Shown piece by piece: positions 22,552 to 34,120 of a stretch of 64,000 nucleotides of DNA (within the stretch, counting starts at the first letter, position 1; each line of letters opens with the position of its first letter). Both the position numbers and the translations under genes were made by a program. This DNA is from Amoebophrya sp. A120 (lineage: Eukaryota; Sar; Dinophyceae; Syndiniales; Amoebophryaceae), in assembly GCA_905178155.1 (NCBI GenBank), contig CAJINV010000007.1, positions 4,242,258 to 4,306,257 of the forward strand. The letters run 5' to 3'. A model generated the notes under the pieces. It was not told the DNA's origin. It did not search any database and saw only the letters and a program-made list of their open reading frames with translations.

Positions 22552-24048
22552 ATGGGTCATACTACGGCTACGGCAGAACCTCTACCTTCACCACGCGTCG
22601 ACCAACGAGTGGCACCAGAGCCACCAGGACCCCATGATGAACATGAAGATGATGATCATGCTCATGACCAATCAGAACATCCAGACCGGCTGCAGAAGGT
22701 TGGGCACGGGTCTGTCACACCAGGCAGTGAGACATTTGACCGCGGTGATTCGGCGCATCTAGTTGAGCCTCCTTTTTTTCCACCGGTTGGCCGAGATCGG
22801 GAGACGGGGGCTTCGGGACTTCCTTCTCTGGAGCATGGCTATGGACGTCATGATGACGCGGCGACGCATGACGCAGCGACAGGATCAGAAGCGGCAGCAG
22901 GCGCCCTGGACGCGGGGGACCAGACTGCGCAAGCAGCTGGGTCCGAACATGAAGGACCGGCGTTCGCTGGGGCTTCGGAGGCTGGGGGAGCGCCCATGCA
23001 AGACACCAAGTTTTCATCTCGTGTTTCGACTGCTCCGTTGCCGGGCGGACATCTTGAACCAGTACCTGCGGAAATGCTGAAAGCACCCGGCGAAGTAGAA
23101 GAAGGCAAAGCAACTTTGTCGAAGGCCAGAACCGCCAACATGCACGATCTGGAGGCAGGGAAGAGCGGGAAACAGGCTGCCGAAGAGCAGGGCGCCACCG
23201 TCCCTGGCGCTCCATCACTGGATAGGCAGGGAACAGCCGTTGCAGGCGGCGAAGGCCACGGTGTCGTGGCGACCGAAGAAAGTACGGCGGCGATGCCGAA
23301 GCTGCCGGCGGATGACATTACGAAATATGAACAACCCTTCGACGTGCGTGCTGCAGAACCTGAGCCGCACGGTCAAGACTCTGCGGGGAGGGCGAGCTTC
23401 GACAAAGTAGAGGAACGCCAGGACCTAACGAAGCATGCGCCTGCGGGGCCGGCGGTGGCCAAGGCAGACGCTACTGTGCCCCAGTCTGAAGAAGACCCTG
23501 CCGGGCTTGGTGCTGCGGAGGGCACAGCAGCTGCCCTGGCTCCGCCAGGTGAGCCAAACCTACTTTCGACGCGCGAAACTGCTGCGGTGCCCGGCGACGC
23601 GAAAGACGAAGAGGTTTCTTCTTCAGTTCGTACGGCAGCATCGTCCGCCGCAACATCCACACCCGGCTCTCCCCCGGATACGCCGTGGGGCCACGGACGA
23701 GCCTGGGCGCATCCTGCTGCAGGAGGAGATGAGGAAGCTCCTTCTATCCCAGGCGCAGCTCCTGCGCTCCTTAGTGAAAAGACCACCGCCCCCGTTTCGG
23801 AAGCCGAAGTTCCTATCCCGGATGAGGACACCAAGGCGAGGGCTATTCCTATTGCGCAGACGCTGGCGCCACGTGTAGCACAAGAACTGCAAAAATCTTC
23901 TTCGACGGAGCCCAGGGGGGTTGGAGCTCCCGCAGGTGAAGAACTGGAAGAGTCGTCACTCTGGTACAAAAATTGGTTATGTGCGGGATCGTCAGAAATC
24001 GTCCTCCTAGGAGGGTCAGACAAATCCAGTGCCGCGGGGGCAAGCTAG
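22552..24048 (+). CDS. Ala/Glu/Pro-rich open frame, 498 codons; upstream exon frame contested
   Basis: The frame is open from the ATG at 22552 to 24048. From about 23080 onward it looks like a real disordered protein (KMLKAPGE-type charged stretches, for example PAEMLKAPGEVEEGKATLSK). Before that the frame one base later has better codon use and a Met-rich stretch (MMNMKMMIMLMTNQN at about 22635-22679), continuing as LAEIGRRGLRDFLLWSMAMD to a stop at 23081. A third frame just after the acceptor near 22485 encodes a membrane-like segment (VVICAITISIIFIDV) and then GYGYGR-type residues. A real gene is likely, but it probably uses several short exons that I could not join. No family is recognised. 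Confidence 0.4.
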   Translation: MGHTTATAEPLPSPRVDQRVAPEPPGPHDEHEDDDHAHDQSEHPDRLQKVGHGSVTPGSETFDRGDSAHLVEPPFFPPVGRDRETGASGLPSLEHGYGRHDDAATHDAATGSEAAAGALDAGDQTAQAAGSEHEGPAFAGASEAGGAPMQDTKFSSRVSTAPLPGGHLEPVPAEMLKAPGEVEEGKATLSKARTANMHDLEAGKSGKQAAEEQGATVPGAPSLDRQGTAVAGGEGHGVVATEESTAAMPKLPADDITKYEQPFDVRAAEPEPHGQDSAGRASFDKVEERQDLTKHAPAGPAVAKADATVPQSEEDPAGLGAAEGTAAALAPPGEPNLLSTRETAAVPGDAKDEEVSSSVRTAASSAATSTPGSPPDTPWGHGRAWAHPAAGGDEEAPSIPGAAPALLSEKTTAPVSEAEVPIPDEDTKARAIPIAQTLAPRVAQELQKSSSTEPRGVGAPAGEELEESSLWYKNWLCAGSSEIVLLGGSDKSSAAGAS

Positions 24049-24554
24049 AGGGGCACTTTCGGCTGCAAGTAAACCTCTCCCGTAGTATTCCTATCCTCGT
24101 ATAATTTTGGATGTATTTGCCCACAGACTATGTATTGGTACACATTGTAGTTGTCGCGTAGTCTTTGCGTCGTATGTAATAAAGAGTAGCAAAGAAAACG
24201 ACAGAATGCAGAACTGAAACTGTAGGAGGTAGAAGCGCACCACTAGTTTTTCTACAGATGACTTTCTTTAACTACGACTACCACCCCAACCACACTGGTC
24301 GTTTGGTCGCGCGGAGTCTTTTTGCAGAGGAAGGAGATGGTGAGGTGGTAGGGGCGGTTGGTAGGTTTAAACCTGACGCGCGCACTGCTCGCGCCCGTCC
24401 AAAAATTTTCTGTCGGGCGAGCCCGCCCGGTTGGCGGAGGGCGGCGATACATGAATCTAAAGCTGGCTTCTGCCTGTTTCATTGCAAGGGGTCCTCCCGG
24501 AGTGGTGGGGGTGTTTTCCAAGTCGCACTGTAGTAGAAATATAATGTAGTGAGA
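24049..24554. other. Intergenic stretch
   Basis: No exon supported. GC-rich short frames around 24340-24530 occur on both strands and appear to be composition effects. Confidence 0.45.
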
Positions 24555-24804
24555 GCATTTATGGGAGCGTCAGGATCGAAATCGACAAAATCGAAAAAAA
24601 ATTCTGGCTGTACTTGGCGGGGGCCTTCAGGGCACCCCCTCCGGGACCCGTTTCGATTCTGACACACTCAGGCATACCGTCGCGGCTAGCGGGAAAAGGT
24701 CCGAGTGTGTCAGAATCGAAATGCGAAATCCCGGCACCCCTCCAGGGGGCCCCTGGGTTTTTTTTCGATTTTGCGAATTTCGATCCTGACGCCTCCATAG
24801 CATT
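24555..24804. mobile_element. MITE-like inverted-repeat element with 5-bp target duplication
   Basis: The element spans 24560-24799 (240 bp), flanked by the direct repeat gcatt at 24555-24559 and 24800-24804. Its ends are inverted repeats of about 40 bp (left arm about 24560-24601, right arm about 24758-24799; core gcgtcaggatcgaaat). A second, perfect 19-bp inverted repeat (tttcgattctgacacactc) lies nested at 24651-24669 and 24703-24721. It has no coding capacity, so it would need a transposase in trans. The 5-bp duplication matches that of the introner-like element at 41.55 kb, although the sequences differ. Confidence 0.8.
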
Positions 24805-25456
24805 CGCATTGTGTTGTCCTTCCGGGCATGGGGAAGGCCTCTGTCCCTGCTTTTTCCCGGCCGCGTGTGCCACCAGCTGCTGCATCTAGACAGCCAACGG
24901 AAGATGCTTTGTCGCCATATGGTCCGAAAAACGCGGATACAGATCCAGTAAGTAAGGCTGAGTCACGAGACGCGTTTTCGTCGTCTTGCGTTCCCATGCG
25001 ATCAAGGTGTAGCTCATGCGACCCGACGTCGCGGCGTACTCCGAGTACTAGTTACACTTACTAGTACGCAGGTATGTCCTGGCCCTGAAAATAGACAGCG
25101 GCGCGCATTACGTTTGTGCAGGGATCTAGGGTTGTAGTTGCTGTTTCATGATGTTGCTCATTATTGTTCGAGCGGCGCAGTGGGGTTGTAAAGGAAATTC
25201 TCAGTAACTTATGAGCCGTGGTGTGGAGCCAACCCAATCCCAAGTGGGACGGTTTCTGATTCTCCTCGACATGGTCGAATCTGGCGCTATGGGGACGACG
25301 ATGGCTTTAGCTGCCCGGGGGTCGAGTGGTTGAGACGGGGCGCCAACGAAGGTTTGACAGAGTTTACTAACAGACATTTTGATACTCCTGGCCTCTCCAC
25401 TAAAAAGCTCTGGCGTATGTCTTCTGTAAAGACGCTTACCCACTCCTTCGTGCAAT

Positions 25457-25590
25457 GCCAGTGGCTGTGCTGATGAAGGTGATCAACTACGTGATCACTT
25501 ACTGCATCATCACCAGTGGTTGTGCTGATCACTTATGCCAGTGGTTGTGCTGATCACTTACTGCATCATGATCAATGAATCATGATGCAG
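25457..25590. repeat. Short direct repeats ending in a 12-bp-arm hairpin
   Basis: The 23-base unit beginning ccagtggttgtgctgatcac occurs at 25513-25535 and 25538-25560, with a degenerate copy near 25458. The string tgatcacttactgcatcat also occurs twice (25492 and 25551). The block ends with a perfect hairpin, arms ctgcatcatgat and atcatgatgcag at 25561-25572 and 25579-25590. It lies just upstream of family copy 2. Confidence 0.8.
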
Positions 25591-25692
25591 GTGATAAACC
25601 TAAACGTACGTGATGTAGTTAATGCTATTGACATGTGGTCTGCACTCTGCAGCAGTTCGTTGCAATTGAATCGTGCCAGGCGCTCTTTACAG

Positions 25693-28186
25693 CCGACAAT
25701 GGACGCAAAGTGCCAACTCAGACTGATCGTGAACTCTAGCTGCGCGCGTGTGGAAGAAGAAATCCGTGCACGGGTGGCGGGTCACTACGGTTGGCTAGAT
25801 CCTCACAACCTTGGAAAGTACGAGTTTGTTGATCCCGCAGAGAACAAGCCAGTACGAAACCGAACAAGGCAAACCGCCACGTGTATTTAAGGAGGTCACC
25901 GCTGGTTCCTCAGCTCTCTTGTTATGTGTCTTCGTCCTCCTCGTGAAAAAAATGGATGCAAAAGATGGATGTAAGACTAGAACATCCTGACATGAAGAGT
26001 TTTTTTGGACTCGATTTGAAAATAGCATCCACGAAATCCAAATCGTGGTTTTGAAGAACAAGGCGGTCCAGGCGTTTTTGTTATGGTTTGTCTTGCTTTG
26101 CATAAATGCCGCCCGATGTTAAGGACTTGCCCAGGAATGACGAAGATCTTGGAGAGTTTCCTCTCCGCGACTCCGCAAACCCGGCGCAATTCCAGGTGAA
26201 GCGAACCACGAATACGATTGAGGAATTCGAGGACAAGCTGAATCTACAGCTTGTGGACATAGACTATCTTCACCACGATACGACCGAGGCCGTACCTCGG
26301 AAATGCCAGGTTTCGGGTTGCTCCGAATCGCAGGTGTTTTCAACGTCCGACCAGTCAACGAATTACTGCAATCTGCGAAATTTGATCTGTGGCAAAAAGG
26401 ACGGCTGTCCGTGGGTGTACTACGATGATTTCGAAATCGAAGCGACGACCTTTGAAAGAAAGGTCGGTCATAATGGCGAAAGGGAACCGAATCCGAAAAA
26501 TGACCCGTACAGCGAGTGCACGGAACATGACCCGAACATTTGCAAAAGCGGTGTCTACAAGAATGATGAAGCTACGTTCATGGTACAGGCCACGAACGAC
26601 AAATACCAGACTTCTTATACTTTCCGAGGCCGTCTAGGATTTCACAGGCAGATGCTCGAGGAAAAGGGTGCGTACATGACAAACCTGTACTGGATGACTC
26701 AAGTCCCTGAGACTTCTTCTGAAAAGCGGTTCTGGTCGAGCAGTACGCTCGAGCTGGTGGACGATGGATCGCCGTCGTCGTCAGATCTGGCTTCAGGCAC
26801 AGCAAACGCGGAAAACAATACACGCGGTGACGAAGTAGCCGCTGTCAAAACTTTGCCATCGACACTGTCTGGTGAGTCTGAGATAATTTGCTCTGCATAT
26901 TTTTTGCGAACGGAGAGTTTTGATCAAGCTGCGTCATTACTTATACATTTTTTTATTTTAATGGTGCAACGAGAGTCGACGTTGAAATTCAAATTTCAAC
27001 GCGTCAGTTATACCGGATCATTTGGTTTGTCATGCGCACGCGCATTACCATTACATCAGTAAGTTACTTAATGACGATGGCAGTTTTTTTCAGGATGCGA
27101 TCACTGGGATGACAAGGACATGACCAAGTCCAAGATTCGCGGACCTGCTGCCCCAACATCCTTTGCTGAAAGGCAAAAGGTGAAGGAACACGAAAAACTT
27201 CTCGGTAGTAAATTTTATTCCTGTTCTCATTCTACAGATTTTTGGTATTTACATATATGTTGAATTGATGGGCATGCAAATGCAGCATACATCACTTTTG
27301 TATGCATAAAGCTCACTTACTATTTGGTCTCTTGATCATCTTTCTTGTCGCGGGTTTGAAGTTGAACTTTTTTCCTTCAAAAAAGACTCAGCTTTGAGTT
27401 TCAAACACATCGCAGGGCTGTTGCGTGGCAACAAGACGAGACTCACTACATAAATAAATATACTACCTCCTGCTAATCAGGCTAATGCGGTTCATCGCAA
27501 ACTTGAATTATATCTGCAAGCGAGATGAACCAAATTTCGACAATGGGACAAAGAAGTTCAGGCGAAGCGCCGCAGTGAATAAGACTCGGGTACCACTCAT
27601 GAACGCGCACTCCGTTTCGTTCTTCTTTCCTTTATTGGGCATTCCGCGAACATTAGGATTCGGGTCAGAAGCAGCACGCCCGTATACCTAGTTTTTTTTC
27701 GGGAAGCAAGTGCCGAACTGGGCAGTTTCCGGCCTCTAAAACCTAGGCGCCTCGCTTTTTCTTTGCTGCATTTTATCTAGTGGCAAGTTACAGGACGAAT
27801 AGTGCAAGTGTGGCGCACTTAAGATGTTGCTGGCGCTGAGCAGTAACAATTTCGTATTGTGTTGCTGTCGCGCCGGGAAGGTCCTGCCGCGTCCGTTCCC
27901 TCGGTACGCGTGCCGCAGGGCGGTGGCGCAGCTGAGACGTTTCGCTTCTGTGTTGATCTTGATGATTATTTACGGCGCGATCTCTTGTTCATGAAGAACA
28001 TGCTCGCCCTACATTTGCAGCTGCAATAGATGCTGCAAAGTATAAATATTCATCTCTCACACAGGACTACAAGGACATGGCAACGAGGAAATGAAGAAGG
28101 CCGACGACAATGTCGCAGCACCTTCAACTTCCTCCGGGGACAGGGAGAAGGAGGAATTTCTCGAGAAGGAACATCGAGGCGAATGA
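25693..28186 (+). CDS. Cysteine-rich secreted-type protein, family copy 2
   Basis: Exons are 25693-25851, 26124-26871, 27094-27204 and 28065-28186. All three introns are GT-AG and the phases agree (0, 1, 1), ending with TGA at 28184-28186. The first exon carries CQLRLIVNSSCARVEEEI and then GHYGWLDPHNLGKYEF. The second has FEDKLNLQLVDI, CQVSGCSESQV with STNYCNLRNLICG, YSECTEHDPNICKSG, and the tail motif TLELVDDGSPSSS. The last two exons add a hydrophilic tail not seen in the other copies (CDHWDDKDMTKSKIRG, then ERQKVKEHEKLL, then EKEHRGE). No signal-peptide exon is identified; the ATG at 25699 or an earlier exon could start the protein. Order and spacing of the cysteine motifs match copies 1 and 3, so they are paralogues. 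Function unknown. Confidence 0.65.
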
Positions 28187-29908
28187 ACGAGCACACGAAC
28201 ACCGACGAGAGAAGATGTTGTGATGTAGACGAGCAGCTAGCTGAATAAACGCTCGAAGCCCGTCACTCGGGAGGAGTAGAGTAGCATAGATATGGGTTTT
28301 GTGGGTTAGGATTAGTGAGGTTTCGACAAGAATGACAAGGTTTGTTTGTTTTAAGTTGACAAGAGTTAGTAGAGTGCATGGACTATTAATTTTGCGATTG
28401 AGCTATTTCTTTTCGAGTTTATTTGTTCAGGTTTCTTTTTTCAAGCTCATAGGCCATAGCCTAGCGATCAGGATGAGGAGAACATCCAAAGGACGACGGT
28501 CGTAATTTGTTCAGGGAAACAATCACAGCAGTACTACGAATTGTCTGAAAAATCAGTTTTTGACACACGACCACCCCTCGCGGCGGGCGTAAGATGAAGA
28601 ATTCCGACGAAATCTGTTTTGAATTTTGAACGTTCCGACGCGGTGTTGAGGAGAACAAAAAAGGCGCAAAAATTATGCCGACTAGTCAAGACGCATTGAC
28701 AAAGCGAATTCAGCGCCTCCTGCTATTTTTTTTTCACATTTTTGTTTTTCTTTTTCAACTTTGACATTTCAGATTATTTTTTAGCGTTAAAATCTTGATC
28801 TTCTCTTCTCTAGTTCTACTAACGAAGCTTACAAAAAGGTATTCCGCTGTTGAATTATTCTTTTGCTTTTTCCCCGTTTTGCATTTTATACTCTTGTTAT
28901 TGCTTTCGCTTATTTTTCACTGAATTAAATTTGATTTACTTTTACAACATAGGTTTAGGCCTGTCACGTCCTGCTTCGTTTTCTGCTTATTTTTTTGAAG
29001 TCTTTTTTTTTTATTCTTTGTCTTTTTAATGCATTCAAATGAAAAACGAAAACAAGTGACTACCGAAACTTATTGGCATTTCGATTTCCTTACTGATACC
29101 GAAAAGAAAATACTTAATTTTTGAATATAATCGATTACACGACGGAGGGCCCGATGAAAAATTGAGCGACATGAATATAAATCCGATAAATCAAAAATGA
29201 GTCTGTAGCTTGTGCCTGCACGACGAGAAAGGAGAAGATATATCAAATACCTCCGGAAAGTGAAACAAACAATTACAATTTTCAACGGCCTAAATCAAGA
29301 AGTGAAAGGGTGAACAAAGAAAGTCACAGCGGAATTGATGTAGGCTTCTACGCAATCGTAGTCCTGTGTGTTCGGTGCCTAACCGCCTCTGTATACAGTT
29401 TTTCATGCTTGTTATTTTTGCCTTTCAGTCAACATCGGCGAGAAGAGAAAAACCAAAAGACCAGACCGATGTGGAGGAGGTTTGGCCAAATAAACAAGTA
29501 AAGATTACAGAACAACTGTTGGAAGATCATAGTCCTGAAGAGGTTCCAACTTCACCGAGTCCTCCGTACTAACAAGCACTCACATTTTTACGCAACAGAA
29601 GAAGAAGAACGGTAACGGCTTGAAAGTTACAATGGAGCCTCTCATTTTCGGTCGCAGGTCCGACTCAGGAATGAGAATCAACATGTAGCCAGCGCCCTTT
29701 CCTCTTTTATTCAAGTGACTGACGTACGTGTGTAATTTTGTTTTCTTTTGACATGTAGACGTAGAGTAGGACAATTACGCACCAACTTCTTTACGAACGA
29801 GCGATACGTCGCTTGATCGCAAAAAGCGTTTTCCGTTTCCTGCTGTAGCTTGTTCCTACGGCATCAACAAACTTGACTTTTGCAGCTTCATTGTCCTTGC
29901 TGAAAACG
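28187..29908. other. AT-rich intergenic stretch
   Basis: A T-rich region with many homopolymer tracts (densest at 28720-29010). No exon, repeat family or RNA gene is supported. Confidence 0.5.
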
Positions 29909-32332
29909 ATGACGTCCAGCACGTCTCATCTTTCAGCTTCAGCAGAAAAATCAGACGCACGATCCCCACGCCATGCTGCAGCCGAACAAAGTCGAGGCTT
30001 CTCATGCCGATCGCTGCAGTTGATGTTCCTCGGTAGTGCTGCGTTGTTTGATTTTTACGAAAGCGGCAATTTTTTCCGTCTGGATGGAAGAGGAAGAGCA
30101 GCAGCTACTTTTACGTCGTTCCCTATGGCCGCTGCAGCAATGCCACCTTCGAAGACCACGAGCGCAGTAGCTGCAAAGACTCGGACCAATAATTTGCGGC
30201 CGCGCCGCGAACGTGATCGGCGATTGTCGGATGGCAACGTTGTTGCCGACACAACAGCCGCAAACTCGCCAGGTCCTCGAGCAACAAACGACAAAAACGA
30301 GCAAGAAGACGAAACCACTGCTAGAAGTGCCAAAAACAAATGGCAGCGTAATAAAGACCTCCGTACAACAAGCGCTCCTGCCCCCGATGCTCGGATTTCC
30401 ACACTGCAACTGCCTTTCTTCTCCTGGTTCTTCCGTGGAGGCGTACCAACGGCAAAAACGATGTCTCAGCTCTCTGGAAAAGTGTATCGCACTATTCACA
30501 GAAACAGTAACAAACTGTGTGCTATTTGCTTTTTCTGCTTGAGCAAGTAGCCGCGAACCAAGCTTGCATGGCGAAGCGCCCTCCGGGAAGCTATTGACTC
30601 CGTAGCCTTTATTGAATTGCCTGGCACTTCTATTAAGTTCGAAGTCGAACTAAGCATCAGTCGACGCAAGAAAGTTACTGGCGCCCGCGCCCCGCGACTC
30701 TCTAGTCCAGACGAGATGAAGTGACATGTTTGTCGTGTTTCATAACATTACGGCGGAAAGAACGAGAAGGACTATTTCAATTGTCCCTCGTCCCCGGCCT
30801 GGGTTCACGCGAAGTGCCAGCTCGAAGTCCCGAAAATCCAAGAATCTTGTGATCAAGTGGAGAAAGAGATTTTGGGCGTATCGTGTGCGAAAACGACACT
30901 GCTTGATAAATGCCGTGCTGTAGCTGTAGATGTATGGCAACATCAGAGTCATTTCGTGCTCAAGCGTAGAACCGAAAATTTCTCAAGCAAATAAAGAGTC
31001 GTGCTATAATAAGCACCATGGACTAGTAGCAGGGAGCAAGCCATAGGCTACAGTCAAGTAGTGTTTGTCGCACGTGATACGCACGTGTTTCGGGGGAGAA
31101 CGGCTGGACGGATCCGCATAACAACGGGAATTACAAGCTGCTCGAGAAACCGAGCAACACGAAGCCGGATTTTATCATGAGGAAAAGCAGCACCACCACA
31201 GGACGACTGCTCTAACTCCTGTCATGCTGTTATTCTCTCAGAAAGGTAATAAATGGTCTGCTGCGACGAGCACTAGGAAGCGATAGCGTTTACGGTATGC
31301 ACACGACGTCGAGGAGTCTACTTATGCATGAGCTGTTGACCACCATTCATGAGCACCAGATCCAGAATAATGCGAATAGAGATAGAGATTTAGATGACGA
31401 CTACATGTTGTTTGGAGTAGAAGTGGAAGAACCACGTCAAGATAGAGCATATTCGTCCAACCTGTGGTCCCGTCACGTTCTTTTTTCTTTCCATACCCGC
31501 CGGTGACCGCCAAGCAGAAACAATCCGGCAAATCAAGTTGCAGCGCACGACCGGGAATGGGCGGTACACGGACAAGCTAACCTTCACCCTGGTCGACGTC
31601 GAAAGTAAGAAGATAGATCGCCAAACATTATACGGTGCCTCCTGCGCCGTCTATGGTTGTTCGGAGTCCCAGGTGACCTCGGTTCTGGATTTTTCCACGA
31701 ACTTCTGCAATTTGCGGAACTTGTTGTGCGGGAAGGACGTGAGTTGTCCGGTCGCCAGCCAGTCTTTCAACATCGACTGGGCAGGGCTGGACTACGGCTC
31801 CTGCAGTCAACACCAGGACGCGAATTGCATCAACGCCGGGGATGTTGAAGATGGTTCTGCTGCTGGTGGTCGCGAAAATGCGAGTAGTGGGGCTGATATT
31901 AAAAGTACAACATCATCATCCACAGCGAGCAAAGCAGAGGTCGGTACAACTGGAGGTGGCGCAGCTGCTGCAGATTCCGGCACCACGAAGGAGCTGAAAA
32001 ATGTTGTGGATCAAGATAACAAGCGGATACAACTCGCCGAATATGAAAAGCAAAAAAGCAGAGACACAAATGCAGAACCCGCACACCCCCAGAACTCTGA
32101 CGAGGTCGCAGATAGAAGCCAAGAAGTAGAGTCTTCGTCATCGTCCAGCATGATCGAATTGGTCCACGACGGACCGGGAAGTAGTCCACCTGGGAACACG
32201 AACCCGCTGTCTTTCCCAAGCCGGAGTTCTACTCACACCACTAAAAACACAATGGTGGCCTCCCCTGGGGAAGAAGATCGACGAGAGGGTGAATCGTTGT
32301 CCGCAGCGCAGTACGTTGAGGAACTTGGTTAA
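29909..32332 (+). CDS. Cysteine-rich secreted-type protein, family copy 3
   Basis: The 3' exon (about 31515-32332) is the clearest member of the family: QIKLQRTTGNGRYTDKLTFT, then CAVYGCSESQVTSVLDFSTN and CNLRNLLCG, then GLDYGSCSQHQDANC, and a Ser/Thr-rich tail with SMIELVHDGPGSS. An upstream exon starting near 31099 gives ENGWTDPHNNGNYKLLEKPS. Another near 30563 gives SIKFEVELSISRRKKVTG, matching the strand before the DPHN block in copies 1 and 2. The possible N-terminal exon (29909 to about 30548) has a hydrophobic segment (LQLMFLGSAALFDFY) followed by a disordered region; its frame and its link to the rest are uncertain. The DPHN exon has no GT dinucleotide between 31105 and the in-frame stop at 31213, so its donor is not canonical. 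Probably secreted; function unknown. Confidence 0.55.
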
Positions 32333-32423
32333 TGGTCTGGGTAGATCACCATCATCATCGTCATCTTTTTTCTTGTTGCAGCGAGAAAAGTGTCTCTGAC
32401 CACTTTTATTTCTCAATAATGTT

Positions 32424-33240
32424 AGGGTGGGGTCACACCGCTTTACGTGTCTCACGCGTGAGAACGGCGGGGGGCCGCCCGCCGATCTCACGCAAAGCTA
32501 GCAGATCCTGGCTGGGGATCCGCGGCTGGCTTTTCTTCGTCGGCCGCCCCACCGGCTCGGCCGAGCTGGAACATACAGGCGCATCTTTGGACAAAGTGCC
32601 ATGTTTTAAGTAGTTTTTTTTGTTGCTGCGAATTTTTCAAGCCATCACGCGCCGCGTTATTTTTTGCACATTGTCGCCACGCGTTTTGCTTTGGTGCATT
32701 GAGCAAGGCACACACCATGCGCGCCACTTGCTGCGTGCGCCGCTTCGCCTAGTAACTAACGCAACAGACACACACAACCTGGCGCTTCGCTGAAACCGAC
32801 ATAAGAAGCCGCGCGCAAAGTACAGCAATGCGTCGGGGGCTCTATTGCGTTGATTCTCAACGCAGCCCACCTCTCACGAAACAGAAATGCGCAGCGCCGC
32901 CCTATGTAATATTCCCACCGACGCTGTTCGCCACTTTACAGATAAAGTGGCCCCGATCCTCGCATGCTCCTCACAGTCACCGAGCTGGCGCGAGTTGCTA
33001 CTGTGGGCGCGTGGCTGGCAATGTAAAGCTTCAAAAAAGCGGCTCCGATAGTGATACTTTGCTGAGTGATGCATCTTGTTGCCCGTGTCGCCGGGGGGGG
33101 GGGCCAGCGGACCAGCCGATCAAACAAAGCCAGCAGATCCCCAGGCACGATCTGCTGACTTTGCGTGAGATTGGCGGACGGGCGGGCGGCCCCCCGCCGG
33201 TCTCACGCGTGAGACACGTGAAGCGGTGTGACCCCACCCT
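32424..33240. mobile_element. Non-autonomous element with about 100-bp terminal inverted repeats
   Basis: The left end (32424-32520, starting agggtggggtcacaccgctt) is repeated in inverted form at the right end (33136-33240). The first 60 positions differ at two sites, and the right arm has about 8 extra bases. No target duplication is obvious. The roughly 600-bp interior has no coding frame of note and includes two G- or GC-rich tracts. It lies 92 bases downstream of the stop of family copy 3. Confidence 0.8.
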
Positions 33241-34120
33241 TATTGGAAGATGCACACGGACGCGAATCCTGTTCAAATGCGAATAAAGAACGAAATTACG
33301 AGGAACGACTAGGGCAATCTTGTGGCGAATTTCCTAAACGACCAGATACCAGAGTTTGTACGGCCTAAAAATTGCCGCGCCTACCTTGTTGTTGAGGAGA
33401 AAACGATCTTACTTTTTGAACGCACATGAGTTTCAAGACAAGCTGGGGAACTATCAGTATGATTTTTTGAAGAAGAAAAACAAAAACAAAAATCTGCGAG
33501 AATATCGATGAGAAGTACGTACTTGTTTCCTCTGTCTTGGACAAGGACGACGTTGGACGGTGTCCCAGCGTGGTGTTTTCCCATACCTAGCGAAAGCGTA
33601 TCGAGGATCCTCAGCGAAAAAAAATCAGGACGGAAATAAGAAGCAAGCGTAACGAGCACGGCAGATAAGTCAATCGGACCAGATGAGCACGAGGAGCGCT
33701 AGTACATTGAAATTTAACAACGCACAGCGGATACGCGGCCGTTATTTTTGTTGAGTTGGTAGAGCTGGAAGAGGTAGTGAAACCTCAGAGATCTTCGACA
33801 CCATTTTCGCTCTCAGCCGTTTGTCGTTGCCTGCGCCCTGCTCCCGTATTTACCTCAGTATTGAGTCGCGTTTTGGCGCTCCTTTCTTGAGGTCGTTTGC
33901 TAGTACTAGTAGTACTCCTCGTGAGCTGCACAAGAATATCTCGGCAGCAACCGTCACTAAGCATAGCAGCAAGCACAATCACCTTCTGAAAGTTGCACGC
34001 TTGAGGCAGCAACAGCAAGAAGAGCATTTCCTTCCTAGAAAGAACGTGGATATAATTCACGCTGAAGATTTCAGAACGAACTACGATCATTTAACTCGCG
34101 GCACTTTTCTCAAAAACAAA
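33241..34120. other. Intergenic stretch before the ligase gene
   Basis: No exon supported. The ligase frame is open upstream of its first ATG from 33821, without another Met. Those residues (SRFGAPFLRSFAST) resemble a presequence, but only a non-ATG start or an upstream exon could include them. Confidence 0.4.
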
